This document shows positions 35,550 through 45,627 of a stretch of DNA of 64,000 nt, in pieces. The position numbers and the translations under genes were made by a program. Below the pieces are notes generated by a model. The model worked only from the letters and a program-made list of their open reading frames with translations. It ran no database searches and was not told the DNA's origin. The DNA is from Oidiodendron maius Zn (taxonomy: Eukaryota > Ascomycota > Leotiomycetes > Myxotrichaceae): positions 2,356,001 through 2,420,000 of the forward strand of contig KN832870.1 in the NCBI GenBank assembly GCA_000827325.1, read 5' to 3'. The first letter of the stretch is position 1; every line of letters starts with the position of its first letter.

Positions 35550-37474
35550 ATGCGTCTCCTTAATACCTTCTCCACCGTCGTGGCCCTAGCTTCGTCGGTT
35601 GCTGCACTAAACGTCCCCAAGGATTCTACGTCTAGTCGTGTGTATGAGAAGATCAATGGCCCTCCGGCGGGCTGGTCGGTCGATGACAGCACCCCAATCG
35701 ATAAGGACCTATCCACGATCAGGCTCAGAGTGCAACTAGTTCCTCAAAACATGGATAAGTTCCACGAACTCGCTATGAATGTACGAGGTCTTTTTGTTCT
35801 CCGAACGCTTCTCTGATATTGAGTAGATTGCAACTCCAGGCCACCCATCATACGGAAAGCATCTCTCACAGCACGTCATTGATGCTATGATTGCCCCCAA
35901 GGATGAGTCCAGTGACTTAGTCATGCAATGGATCGAGTCTGAGGGTCTTGGTGACTCTGCGATTTTCTCACCGCGTTTGGACTCGGTGGTTGTCGAGGCC
36001 AGCATTAGCAAGATCGAAAAGCTGCTCAACGCTGAATACACTCCTTTCGGTAAGCGCGTAGGATTATCTATAGCGAGAACTCAATTAATTCTGGTACCAT
36101 ATAGTACACTCATCCACAGGCGATGTATTAGTGAGAACCCTACAGTATAGCATTCCAGAGTCCCTCGAAGGCCACATTAGGATGATCCAACCAACCACCT
36201 TTTTTGGTCTTCGGGCAATGAGATCTGCAATTTCCAAAGTCAGACCTCTAGACAAGTCTAGACCACACTCGGATGCTGCAGCTGCTAGCTGCAGTGGTGA
36301 AGTTACCCCATCATGCCTCCAAACCCTCTACAACTTTGGCTCTGCAAAATCTACAACTGCTGGGCGAATGGGCATCGCTGGATTCCTCGAGCAATGGCCC
36401 AGCAAATCAGACCTGTCGAGCTTCATGAGCAGCTTTGCAGTCCAAGGCAACTCGGCTCAGACGTACACTTGCACCCTGATCAATGGTGGTACTTGTCCCT
36501 CCAACGGTGGTGGTAACACCGGCGTTGAAGCAAACTTGGATGTTCAGTATGCGAGAGCCATCACCGAGTCCATCCCCAACGTCTTCTACAGCACCGGAGG
36601 CAGCCCACCCATTGTTGGTGGCGGTACCAACGACAACGAACCATATCTCGAGTTCCTCAACTATCTGCTTGCTCTCGACGATGCTGATCTCCCAAATACG
36701 GTCTCCATTTCTTATGGTGATGATGAGGACACAGTCCCTCTTGATTATGCAGACTCCACCTGCGACCTCTTTTCCCAGCTTGGTGCCCGTGGCGTCTCCG
36801 TTCTAGTTGCCTCGGGGGATTCAGGTGTAGGGGATACCTGTACCTCTGGCGGTACGACAACCTTCACCACATCTTATCCCGCATCCTGCCCGTGGGTCAC
36901 GACAGTGGGTGGAACCACTGGCAGCAGCCCAGAATCAGGCTGGACTGATGGTGGTGGTGGCTTCTCAAGTGTCTTCGGACGCCCTAGTTACCAGGACGCT
37001 GTGGTCACCTCCTGGCTGAACAATGATAAAACGCATTCGGGAGTCACTAAATACTTTAACAGCTCTGGACGTGCCTATCCTGATGTTGCTGCTCAAGCCA
37101 CTAATTTTGTCATTGTGGTGGATGGTAGCCAAGAGGGTGTAGATGGCACGAGCTGCGCCTGCCCTACTTTCTCTAGTGTCATACAACTTGTTAACAGCAA
37201 CCGAGTTGCTGCAGGCAAAGCAGGACTTGGTTTCCTGAACCCCTGGTTGTACGGGAACGCGTCATCTGCTCTGACGGATATCACTCATGGAGGAAACTCG
37301 GGATGCCAAGGTGTCATCTCGAACGCTGGGTTCGACGCTGTCGCGGTAAGTCCTGTGGAACGGAATAGGATGAAGAGTTTCACTGACCATGTGTGCTTAT
37401 AGGGATGGGATCCTGCCACAGGTCTCGGTACCCCAAATTATGCGAAGTTATTGGCAATTTCTAACACTACTTAA
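35550..37474 (+). CDS. Secreted tripeptidyl-peptidase (sedolisin, MEROPS S53)
   Basis: Four exons, 35550-35780, 35827-36049, 36105-37345 and 37403-37474, give 588 residues. The start gives a clean signal peptide (MRLLNTFSTVVALASSVAA). A pro-kumamolisin prodomain occupies about 30-185, including HPSYGKHLSQHV. The catalytic domain has the S53 triad: Glu293 and Asp297 in GVEANLDVQYA, Asp390 in ASGDSGVGD (oxyanion), and Ser501 in DGTSCACPTFSSV. The calcium-site region is at the end (GWDPATGLGTPNY). Family knowledge: fungal sedolisins work at acid pH and release tripeptides from N-termini, typically together with secreted endoproteases. Introns are 46, 55 and 57 nt with GTACGA, GTAAGC and GTAAGT donors. 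All catalytic residues are present, so activity is expected. Confidence 0.93.
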
Positions 37475-38723
37475 AATTTTGGCCTTAAATAGGGCAGAAT
37501 GGACACTATATATCTTCGAGCACGAGGAGAATTGGTTGTGGCTATAGTGATCGACAATATGTCTCCAGCTAGATAAGAAATATATCGCTCAGCAAGTCAG
37601 ACATGGCTATCTTTCTTTTGTGATTGGAGTTGTGATCACGAACCCCGCTCTGAGATTCAACTTTTTGCAATGAAGATGCCCTAGTATTTGAGTAAATGGT
37701 TCTCTCACGCAACAAAGAAACTGCCCATAAATTGCCATCAAGCACCTATGGAACAAGAATCTCTATATTCCATCTCCCACAAACTCTTATGTGGCATACT
37801 AAGCTGGTCATATCAATCCCCAATAAGATATATGCTTTGATCGAGCACAAGAGCGGCGTCCCAATATCTATTCAAACTCCACATTTCGGCCAACCTTGAA
37901 GAGTTAACATGTGTACTATACATTCAGTCGTGTACCTCTGCGACCATAGCAAGATCGTGGAAATCGAGTTCTGTGAGACTGGAAAAAACTTTTATCATAT
38001 CCCATGCATAACCATAGCCCAGAGATGGAAATATCATTCAGCGCCTACGCGCTGTTCAAGCTGTGCAAGAGAGAGACAAGAAAAAAGAAGACGGCATGAC
38101 CGTACTGGTCATGAGTACTGCTGCAGTTGACACAGAGATAGGTGAGGGTATGCCTTGAAGAAGAAGTCGTGGAAATATTGATCTGCTAATTGACTTAGTG
38201 GTTGGTTTTGCATCGATCCAAGTTTCTTTATTGAGACATGTATTGATCTGCCAATGGCTTCATGGCTTTGTACGACCCACTACATCGCTGATCGCCGATT
38301 GACTCTTTTCCAGCTCATTTCATTGTCGTTGCGGCAATATCACCTCAGGATTTATGCCGGGCCGATAGAATAGTATATGAGGGTGGAAGGATTACCTACA
38401 ACGCACAATCCTGTGACCGAGAAAGCAATTGGAAGGCTTAGTAGAGATCTGTGGAAAACAGTCTCCATTCAGTTAGCACCGCCTACATCGGACGGAGGGT
38501 CCGGCGGGATCTGGCATGATCATACTACCATCTTCTCTGCTCCTGCCAGAAGGACGACCGGAAATTCAAGCAGGTGGGAAGAGATAGTGTAAAGTAGATA
38601 AGCAGGGACCTTTAAGAAACAGCAGTTTTGTGTGTATAAGAGTATCAAAGTAGGACACACTCCTTTTGAGGCTTCTAGATCTCGCCGGACTCCGTAACTC
38701 CGTAATGCGAATGCAATAGCATA
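37475..38723. other. Intergenic with one weak small ORF
   Basis: This stretch lies between the sedolisin and Plp2 genes, which converge on it. Apart from the Cys/His-rich ORF at 37909-38130 I see no gene, RNA or repeat. Confidence 0.35.
37909..38130 (+). CDS. Small Cys/His-rich hypothetical protein
   Basis: A 73-codon ATG frame begins MCTIHSVVYLCDHSK and contains CX2H, CX1H and CX2C spacings (C2, H5, C11, H13, C22, C33, C49, C52), followed by a basic RQEKRRRHDR stretch. The pattern resembles short zinc-binding proteins seen as orphans in filamentous fungi. There is no signal peptide. It could also be chance: it is short and alone. Confidence 0.3.
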   Translation: MCTIHSVVYLCDHSKIVEIEFCETGKNFYHIPCITIAQRWKYHSAPTRCSSCARERQEKRRRHDRTGHEYCCS

Positions 38724-39543
38724 CTAATCCCAATCGTCATCCTCGTTACCATGTGCTTGCTTTGAACTTCTTATCCCGCTATTGTGTAGTCGTTCCTCCT
38801 CTGCATCCTCTGCATTTTTTCTCCTCTTCACAACCCTCATGTCGTTCTCCTGAACAGCTCCCGCTTCAATCAACAACTTGTCAATCGCTTGCATTCCAAT
38901 CCTTGCCCCTCCAAGGGTCACCAACGTTACCACCTGCTTCACAATATCTCCTTTATGGTAAATTAGAATAGTTGGGCAATTTCGGTCAGGATAGCCTTCG
39001 ATGGCCATGTCTCCTCGAATCTCGCAGAACTTGATATCGCCATACTCGGCCGCAGCCATTCTCCACAGTTCGCTCAATACTCTGCTCTCCACATTTGTGC
39101 CCAGCCCACTGGTAAGGTTGACTAGTACCGGTCCGTTGGCACTTGCATCTGTGACCTCGCGGGAGTAGTCAGGCTTCGAAATGGGATAGACAGTTCCATG
39201 AACAGCCTTTTTTGCTAGTGAAGCAAGCTCTTGAACTCTCTGCTGTCTGTACTGTTCCAGGAACGTCTCGTCTTCGAGGTCTTCTAGCTCGTCGAGTTCG
39301 TCTAGGTCTTTGCCCTCTAGCCGATTTTCATGTGCGAGGCGTCGGCCTTCAAGGATTGCCTCTTCGATAAGAGGGGTTGGAGAAGGGGGCTTTTCTGGGA
39401 TGACGCCGTGTTTGCGAAGAATCTCGTTCCTAGAATCATTTAGTTACGAACTGTAAAAATCTTGAACTGGTGGAATACCATTCTGTATCTGCATTCGGAT
39501 CATCAATAGGTACGCTAATGCGCTCATCCATAGGAGCCGCCAT
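38724..39543 (-). CDS. plp2: Phosducin-like protein, Plp2/PDCL3 (VIAF) type
   Basis: Two exons, 39479-39543 and 38724-39429, join in frame across a 49-nt intron (donor GTATTC, acceptor TTCTAG) to 256 residues. The N-terminal helix carries the family signature DDPNADTEWNEILRKHGVIP. An acidic helix follows (DLDELDELEDLEDETFLEQY), then a thioredoxin-like domain (about 110-215: KFCEIRGDMAIEGYPDRNCPT, ILIYHKGDIVKQ). The tail has a basic KRRKN patch and an acidic end. Family knowledge: Plp2 is an essential cofactor of the chaperonin CCT/TRiC and helps fold actin, tubulin and G-protein beta. It shares a 318-bp divergent promoter with rps27. Confidence 0.92.
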
Positions 39544-39651
39544 CTTTAAGAAGTGGTCTTGTGCTTCTTATGTTCCCTCTCACAAGGCTGCCTCGTCTCG
39601 CCAGCCGGCCGAGGTGCAAACAGAGCAAACAGCTCTCTTGGGGAACTTTTT

Positions 39652-39661
39652 GTCACGTGAC
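39652..39661. promoter_or_regulatory. GTCACGTGAC palindrome in the plp2/rps27 shared promoter
   Basis: A 10-bp perfect palindrome with the RTCACGTG core recognised by Cbf1-type bHLH factors. It sits about 108 bp before plp2 and 200 bp before rps27. Cbf1 sites are known in ribosomal-protein promoters of some ascomycetes; use here is inferred. Confidence 0.4.
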
Positions 39662-39861
39662 GCACATCGCTTACGCCAAATGTCTAATTTTTCGCTAGGG
39701 CAAGTGTCAACTCGGTGCCTCCCCTCCCCTTACCTTCCACTTCAACCATCAGACAACGACTCGACACCAGCCATCTACGTCTCGAGACTTACGCACTTCG
39801 ATAGACGAAAGACCCGTCAGTCACACCAGATAAATAAGAAAGCTTCTCCCCGACATCCAAG

Positions 39862-40366
39862 ATGGTAAGGACCTCCCTCTTGAGCTTCCACTTTTGTCGG
39901 TGAAGGAATTAAGCACGAGACCCTCGCACCTTGGACTCTACTGTAATAGTAGAGGGTTAAGATGTTGGAGATGGACTAGTTGTAGATTTTTGCTTGATTG
40001 ATAGAATCTGGATCTTTGGATGCTAACGTGGTGCGGTCTGTTTAGGTTCTCGCAGTTGATCTCCTCAACCCATCCCCAGCCGCTGAGGCTCGCAAGCACA
40101 AGCTCAAGGCAAGTACCCACCATCATAGTCAATAGATCCATACGCTTTGCAATAGTTACAAATACTAACTCTACCTCTCACAGACTCTCGTCCCAGCTCC
40201 CCGATCTTTCTTCATGGACGTCAAGTGCCCCGGCTGCTTCACCATCACCACTGTCTTCTCGCACGCACAAACAGTTGTTATCTGCGCCGGCTGCTCGACA
40301 GTTCTCTGCCAGCCGACCGGTGGAAAGGCCAGACTTACCGAGGGATGCTCATTCCGGAGAAAGTAG
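39862..40366 (+). CDS. rps27: 40S ribosomal protein S27 (eS27)
   Basis: Three exons, 39862-39864 (only the ATG), 40046-40108 and 40184-40366, give exactly 82 residues, the family's usual length. The zinc ribbon is C37-P-G-C40 ... C56-A-G-C59. The N-terminus [20 protein letters not shown] and the end GCSFRRK are typical. Intron 1 (181 nt) starts GTAAGG directly after the initiator codon. Intron 2 (75 nt) starts GCAAGT, not GT, and ends ACAG with an ATACTAAC branch site, so it is a GC-AG intron. Role: structural protein of the small ribosomal subunit, also needed in 18S rRNA maturation. Confidence 0.97.
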
Positions 40367-41492
40367 ACTTATTGTCAAGTCTCGTCTGCTTTTCTTCATT
40401 TCACGGTTAATGCATGCCACGTTTCTTCGGTCGGTCAATTATGAGAGTTAGATTTGCTCTCCTCGCATACATTTGAACGGATAGAAGATGGAGATGAATG
40501 GCCAAAAATCCTTCTTTCTCATACAAGCAGCAAAATAAGGGCGTTTGGGATCACAACTTCCGGATATCTTGTCCAAAGCTTTTCCTTTTTCTTGTCGTGT
40601 ACTCAGGCTGTAGTGGTGGATGTGTGTCTCGATATGCTCGTTGCTGCATCGAAAGAAAAGCTTGCGTGTTAGGGAGTGCGATATGGCTGGAAATAGCGAC
40701 TCACACGAGTGTTTGTCGGCAGATTTGAGACTCGCCTGCACTAGGCGTCGTCTTGAATCTTGAGATGACTGCGAGGACGTGGAGGAGCTTATTGAGGATT
40801 GCTACATTCCCCATATGCAGGTGGTAGATAGGGTTGTGCATTACGAAAATAAGATCTCCACAACTTTGCGCTTCCGTGTTTGGAATGTGACCTTCTTCCC
40901 CTCCCATCTTACATCGTACGCGGTAATATTGTGCCATGGAAGGAAATTATTCGGGATATTATTCGTCATGCTTTACAGTCCCCGTGGACTTCATTTGCCT
41001 ACAGCACGCATTCAAGACGAGCAAAGTGGTTCTCTCCTTTTCGTGTCCAAGATTATTCTTTGTTATAAGAATCCCATAGATTTTGATGGCCTTCTGTTTT
41101 TAGAAGCTAGGTGCGTTTTGTAGCTCCTAGATATCATTGACTCGGTCAGCTTTGAGCTTTTCCTTCTTAAAGGTCTCGACCATTGTGGAATGGTCAGACG
41201 CATTCCCTTTGTCTCGCACAGATTAAAGACAACGCCTTCATGTCCAAGTCCCTTTCGCACAAGCAATCATCACGATCTCTGGGAGCATCCAATCCAAAAG
41301 GACTAGGCAAGGTTTGCATACATAGGTACAGCCTTGTCTCTCCTCTCTGAGAGGTATCTTGTGCACGTGACGGTTCTGGCCCATGCTCAAACGCGTCCGT
41401 TTAACAACACCGAGTTCCCACCATCTTAAACCATTTATTTCAGACAATTGACATCACCTCCTTATTGGAGGGTGTCAAATCACCTGTTACAA
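40367..41492. other. Intergenic, no gene seen
   Basis: This stretch lies between rps27 and the LRR gene. Open frames at 40,448-41,123 overlap one another and are unrecognised. The first few hundred bases are probably rps27 3' UTR. Confidence 0.35.
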
Positions 41493-43100
41493 ATGGCAGA
41501 AGATACCTCTCTCCCGGGTTTATCCTGGGATCCCGTTACAGATTCCATATCGAATAATAGGCCACGAAAACGAGCGCGTTACAGCCCTGTAGCTTCGAGC
41601 GACCCTCCTCTCTTCTCGAGTGATGATGATCCTTCCGCGGACAATTATACACAAGACCGAGAAAAGAAAATTTTTCGAGGTCCTTGGTACCGTCATCATA
41701 GAATCCCCGATTCAGAATACTCAAATCGTGATCTCAAGAAACCTAAGAGAACGTTCGAGAGGCAGTATGACAGTGGCGTTTGGCTGGGGAGTGATTGCAC
41801 GGATATTGATGAGACTGTTGACGGCTTAGGATTAGTCTCCTGTGCAACTGCTGACCTGCCATTGAGATCATCTGGCGAAGTTCCAGCACCTCAGGACCTG
41901 ACACCATCCCCAGAGGAGCTTGCCCAGAAGCAGATCGATCTTTGCCTGGAAACTGGAAACGAGACCATTGATCTTTCGTAGGTATCCAACAAAGAGAAGC
42001 TACGCATACTAATAGACGTTCCTAGATCCCGGAATCTAACCCATCTCTCCAACGCTACCATCCGACCTCTGGCAGCATTCACACGAGTTCCGCCCGTTAC
42101 AGAAGGTGTCTTTGCTCGGCTGGATCCAAAGTTAAAGATCTTCCTGGCATCGAACAGCCTAACAACACTTCCTGAAGAATTGTTCAATCTGAAGAACTTG
42201 AGAGTCCTCAGTCTGCGTGGCAACAAACTTCGCGAGCTACCTCCTGCTATTGGCAGGTTACACAAGCTCACAGAGCTCAACATATCACAAAACTCACTTC
42301 AATATCTCCCGTTTGAGATCCTCGATCTGTTCTCCGATACCAGTCGACTGCAAAGCTTTCAGATACACCCAAATCTTCTCCATGAGCGACTGCGTCCCTC
42401 ACAAGAAGTGATTGAAACTGGTCAGGACAACCCAAACAATGGCTTTGAGTACAAGATGCGGCCGCGCCGTGGAGCAATCTGCGGTATTTTACCGCCAGAC
42501 AGATGGCGATCGTGGCATCCACAGTGGAGAGTCTCCTACAAAGCTCGTTCGGAGATTAGATATCTAGACATCAATGGTACTCACTTAAAAGGCCCAACTC
42601 TCTCAAGTCATACACTCTTTGGTCCTCGACAGTTTCCAAATGGAATTCCCGTGGCTGATCCTAATGATATTCCAACGCCTCCTTCACCTCGATGTTATGG
42701 CATATCTCGCGTTCCCTCTTTGCTGGAACTTGCACTTCGCGCTTGTTCTCGAACCCCCGAGCTTCCCTACCTGGCCTCTGAGCTCCCCGAGGATGGCCCT
42801 GAGTCTTTCGTTAGCCTGCTTGGCCTGGCAATCACTAAGAAAGAATCAGGAGCAAGCAGGTGCACAATCTGCAAAAGGGATTTTATAATCCCGAGAACAG
42901 AGTGGATTGAGTGGTGGCATATAGCAAAGGCAATGGATAGCGCAGAGGTGGGCATCGCAACTAGCCGGCAGACGACGGTAGAGAATGAAAGGGACGAAGC
43001 TGAGAGCATGGTGCCGTTGATGAGGAGGGGCTGTAGCTGGCTTTGTGTTCCGGACAGGGCAGAGATTGAGGAAGAAGAACCAATTACTGAAAGCAATTGA
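41493..43100 (+). CDS. Leucine-rich repeat protein (hypothetical)
   Basis: Two exons, 41493-41977 and 42026-43100, join across a 48-nt intron (donor GTAGGT, branch ACTAAT, acceptor CCTAG) to 519 residues. The start is the ATG at 41493 (MAEDTSLPGL). An upstream in-frame extension has no ATG. Residues 1-150 are polar with a basic RPRKRARY stretch, a candidate nuclear signal. Three or four LRRs lie at about 195-265 (LKIFLASNSLTTLPEEL, LRVLSLRGNKLRELP, LTELNISQNSLQYLP). The C-terminal half is unique: it repeats a short CxxC (CTICKRDF, possibly zinc-binding) and ends acidic. Such LRR proteins are conserved in filamentous ascomycetes, but I know no assigned function. Protein binding is the likely role. 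Confidence 0.85.
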
Positions 43101-43609
43101 GCAGTGGGTAGCTTTCTACTTCGGCCCGGCGTGGTTCTTTGTGACAGAGCATTGTAGGATGCTCAATAACCAAATATCATTGTGTAGGTATTGGGTATAT
43201 AGCCTTGGATAACGTTGTAATTGCCATATACCTTATTTTCGCCCTGAACTGCGGCATTGGGATTGGAGCCACGTAACCAGGAAATCTAAATTAGCCTGCG
43301 AAACATGTTTGACTCACTAAGGATAGAAATATCCATGCTTTCTAGCGGACACAATGTATTATAGTATCTGCCGCGTTGAAGAAAGGAAGAGTTGGATGAA
43401 TAGCCTGAATCTGGTGAATTGGTGAATCAATGCTTGATACTGATTAGTCATCATCAACACGTTCCGGAACAGTTCGCCCTCCTGAGCCACGAACTCAGTT
43501 AAAGCAAGGCAGCTCGCTCTATGTGGGGGAGAATCTTATCGGCCAGCCCAAATTCCTGTATCAATTCCCCAGCCATGCTTGTTGGCGGTCCCTCCTGCCG
43601 TGCTCTCCA
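43101..43609. other. Intergenic / deacetylase 5' region
   Basis: No gene seen. The deacetylase frame is open upstream to about 43,523 but without an ATG, so this is taken as its 5' leader. Confidence 0.4.
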
Positions 43610-44524
43610 ATGCGTCCGCGAATAAGACCACATCTGCGCCGAGCTGGACGCCTCGGTTTGTTTCCCTATCTGTCACGTCTCGTGCGCTCCTATTCCCGTC
43701 CAGCAAAACATATCAAGATAGACGACGAGGAAGAACAGCTAGACGACGACATCTCATCCTCCTGGAGGGCTGCGATTCGGTCTCGGCGCACGATGAACCT
43801 GTTGCTCCTCGGCCTCCTGGCCTTTCTCTTCCTCCTCTTCCTCATCGGCTACACCATCTACAAGCCACCTCACCTCCTTGTCCGGTTCTTGCAATGGAAA
43901 TATCCCGCCGTCTTATTTCACGTCCCTCTCCCATCATCTCATCGCGTCATGGCCCTGACGCTGGACGACGCGCCGTCACGTGAGACAGGCAGAATCCTGG
44001 ATGTCCTGAAGACGTACGGTGCAAGGGCCACTTTTTTCGTCATCGGTGCCCATGCGGAAGCCTATCCGGAACTTGTGCAGAGGATCCATGATGAGGGTCA
44101 TGAAGTTGGGAATCATATGTGGAGAGATGAACCGACCATTAAGATCCCATTTGACGAGCTGCGGCCTCAGCTTGCGAAGGTGGAGAGTCTTCTGCCATCA
44201 AATGAGCAAGGGGCCAAGTACTTCCGTCCTGGCTCTGGTATTTTCAGTTCAAAAATGGTCAGAGCCGCTGCAAGTATGGGATATAAGACAGTGCTGGGCA
44301 ACATCTTTCCTTTCGATCCACAGGTCCCGATTCCATGGATCAATTCGTGGCATGTTCTGAGTATGGCTAGACCAGGCGGGATAATTATCTTGCATGAGAA
44401 TCGGCCGTGGTCTGTGGATCAGTTAGATCTGGTGTTGAAGGGCCTGACTGCTACGGGATGGAAAGTGGAGAGTGTGGGTGGCCTCTTGAAAACTGCAAAG
44501 AAGCTTCAGACAAAGGCGGCATAA
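43610..44524 (+). CDS. Membrane-anchored NodB-family polysaccharide deacetylase (atypical)
   Basis: A single exon from the ATG at 43610 gives 304 residues. A basic/acidic cytosolic head (1-61) precedes one membrane span (about 63-83), so the NodB domain (about 110-290) faces the secretory lumen or wall. Visible NodB motifs: LTLDDAPS with Asp119/Asp120 (motif 1), GHEVGNHMWRDEPT (motif 2), RPGSG (206-210, motif 3) and LHE (261-263, motif 5). In motif 2 the canonical HxxxH metal pair appears as His169 and Asp173. Family knowledge: NodB enzymes deacetylate N-acetylglucosamine polymers such as chitin. The changed ligand suggests either an altered metal site or different chemistry. There is no chitin-binding module. 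Confidence 0.88.
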   Translation: MRPRIRPHLRRAGRLGLFPYLSRLVRSYSRPAKHIKIDDEEEQLDDDISSSWRAAIRSRRTMNLLLLGLLAFLFLLFLIGYTIYKPPHLLVRFLQWKYPAVLFHVPLPSSHRVMALTLDDAPSRETGRILDVLKTYGARATFFVIGAHAEAYPELVQRIHDEGHEVGNHMWRDEPTIKIPFDELRPQLAKVESLLPSNEQGAKYFRPGSGIFSSKMVRAAASMGYKTVLGNIFPFDPQVPIPWINSWHVLSMARPGGIIILHENRPWSVDQLDLVLKGLTATGWKVESVGGLLKTAKKLQTKAA

Positions 44525-45171
44525 ACGAGACTTTTGCTGTATAATATGCGTGCATGTATTATTTTAGTGTCCGCCTGAATAGTTTTGGGGCTTATTTTAT
44601 CCGGGAGGCCTAGTCTTGTCCTCTATGCCTCGCCTGTTGGAAGCCTTCTGAATTCTTGACGGTCAAATTTTTGCTGGACAATGTGATCTGTCTTTGTTAT
44701 ACTATGGAGAGATATCCTTGTTCATCTTGTTTCCAACGACAGACATAATTCGGGTACTACTAGTTTAAGTCATTGCCCAAGTCTAGTAGAAATATGATAG
44801 ATATTCCTGCAGTTTTGATCATCTTGCGGATTGCACAGCAGTAAATGCATCCTTATCTGATTTCCATGGATTTTTATCACTTTGCATTTCTATTCCCTGT
44901 GTACTCATAAAACACTTTGCTTCAAGAGACCAATATCAGTTCTCTAACGTAATCTATCTCTAAAGCTCTGACTTGAAGAGTTGACTGACCCCACTACTTC
45001 TAAAAGTGAAAATAAGGGGCGGGAATTATTCACTTCGTTGCAAAATTTGGGCACACTCACACCAATCTCTATCTCCTATCCTTAACACATACACACCTTT
45101 TCCATACAATCTACATTTGCACTCCACAAGTGGCATAAACACGAATCAGACTGCCAACAAAGAATATCAAA
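44525..45171. other. Intergenic, no gene seen
   Basis: AT-rich spacer between the deacetylase and the small secreted protein. No reading frame or repeat of note. Confidence 0.35.
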
Positions 45172-45627
45172 ATGCGTCTCTCCACTCTCGCTCTTCGAGC
45201 TACACTTTTCTTTATCGGCGCCTTTGGTGAGATTACGCAGTCGCCTTGCACACCTCATAATAATCACGAAACCTGTCTTTTATACTGGATTACGAACACC
45301 GGGGTTGATATGGACCTCGACAACCCAAACGACTTCGAAGCCTGGGCCCACGCAACTATCTACTCGCCATCCTGTCTAGCATGGGGTGCTACCACAAACG
45401 GGCTTGAATCTAACGTCAAAGTGTACGCTTGGGGCCTTGACTCTACCAATCCGCTCATACTGAATCCAGCAACGTGGCCTGATGTGGGTTACAATACGCC
45501 ACAATTTGAGTATAAGGGCCAGGTATGGGACTATGAGGACTGCCAGTGCCAAGTGGGAAACTTGGAGCTAGAAACCCATATCTGCAAGTGCCCATTTCGG
45601 TGCGAACCAGTGCCGATTATTGGTTAG
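45172..45627 (+). CDS. Small secreted cysteine-rich protein (effector-like)
   Basis: A single exon of 151 residues begins with a signal peptide (MRLSTLALRATLFFIGAFG). The mature part has eight cysteines (C26, C35, C68, C124, C126, C138, C140, C144), an even number fit for four disulfides, clustered at the C-terminus as CxC...CxC-x3-C. The rest is Asn/Trp/Tyr-rich (NDFEAWAHATIYSPSC), like a compact beta fold. I do not recognise a family. Size, secretion and cysteine content are those of fungal effectors or antimicrobial proteins, but that is inference. It stands alone between two long intergenic stretches. Confidence 0.75.
   Translation: MRLSTLALRATLFFIGAFGEITQSPCTPHNNHETCLLYWITNTGVDMDLDNPNDFEAWAHATIYSPSCLAWGATTNGLESNVKVYAWGLDSTNPLILNPATWPDVGYNTPQFEYKGQVWDYEDCQCQVGNLELETHICKCPFRCEPVPIIG

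Noticed and set aside
39865-40045. snoRNA in the 181-nt first intron of rps27
   Set aside because: Host introns of ribosomal genes often carry box C/D RNAs, but I saw no convincing C box (TGATGA) and D box (CTGA) pair.
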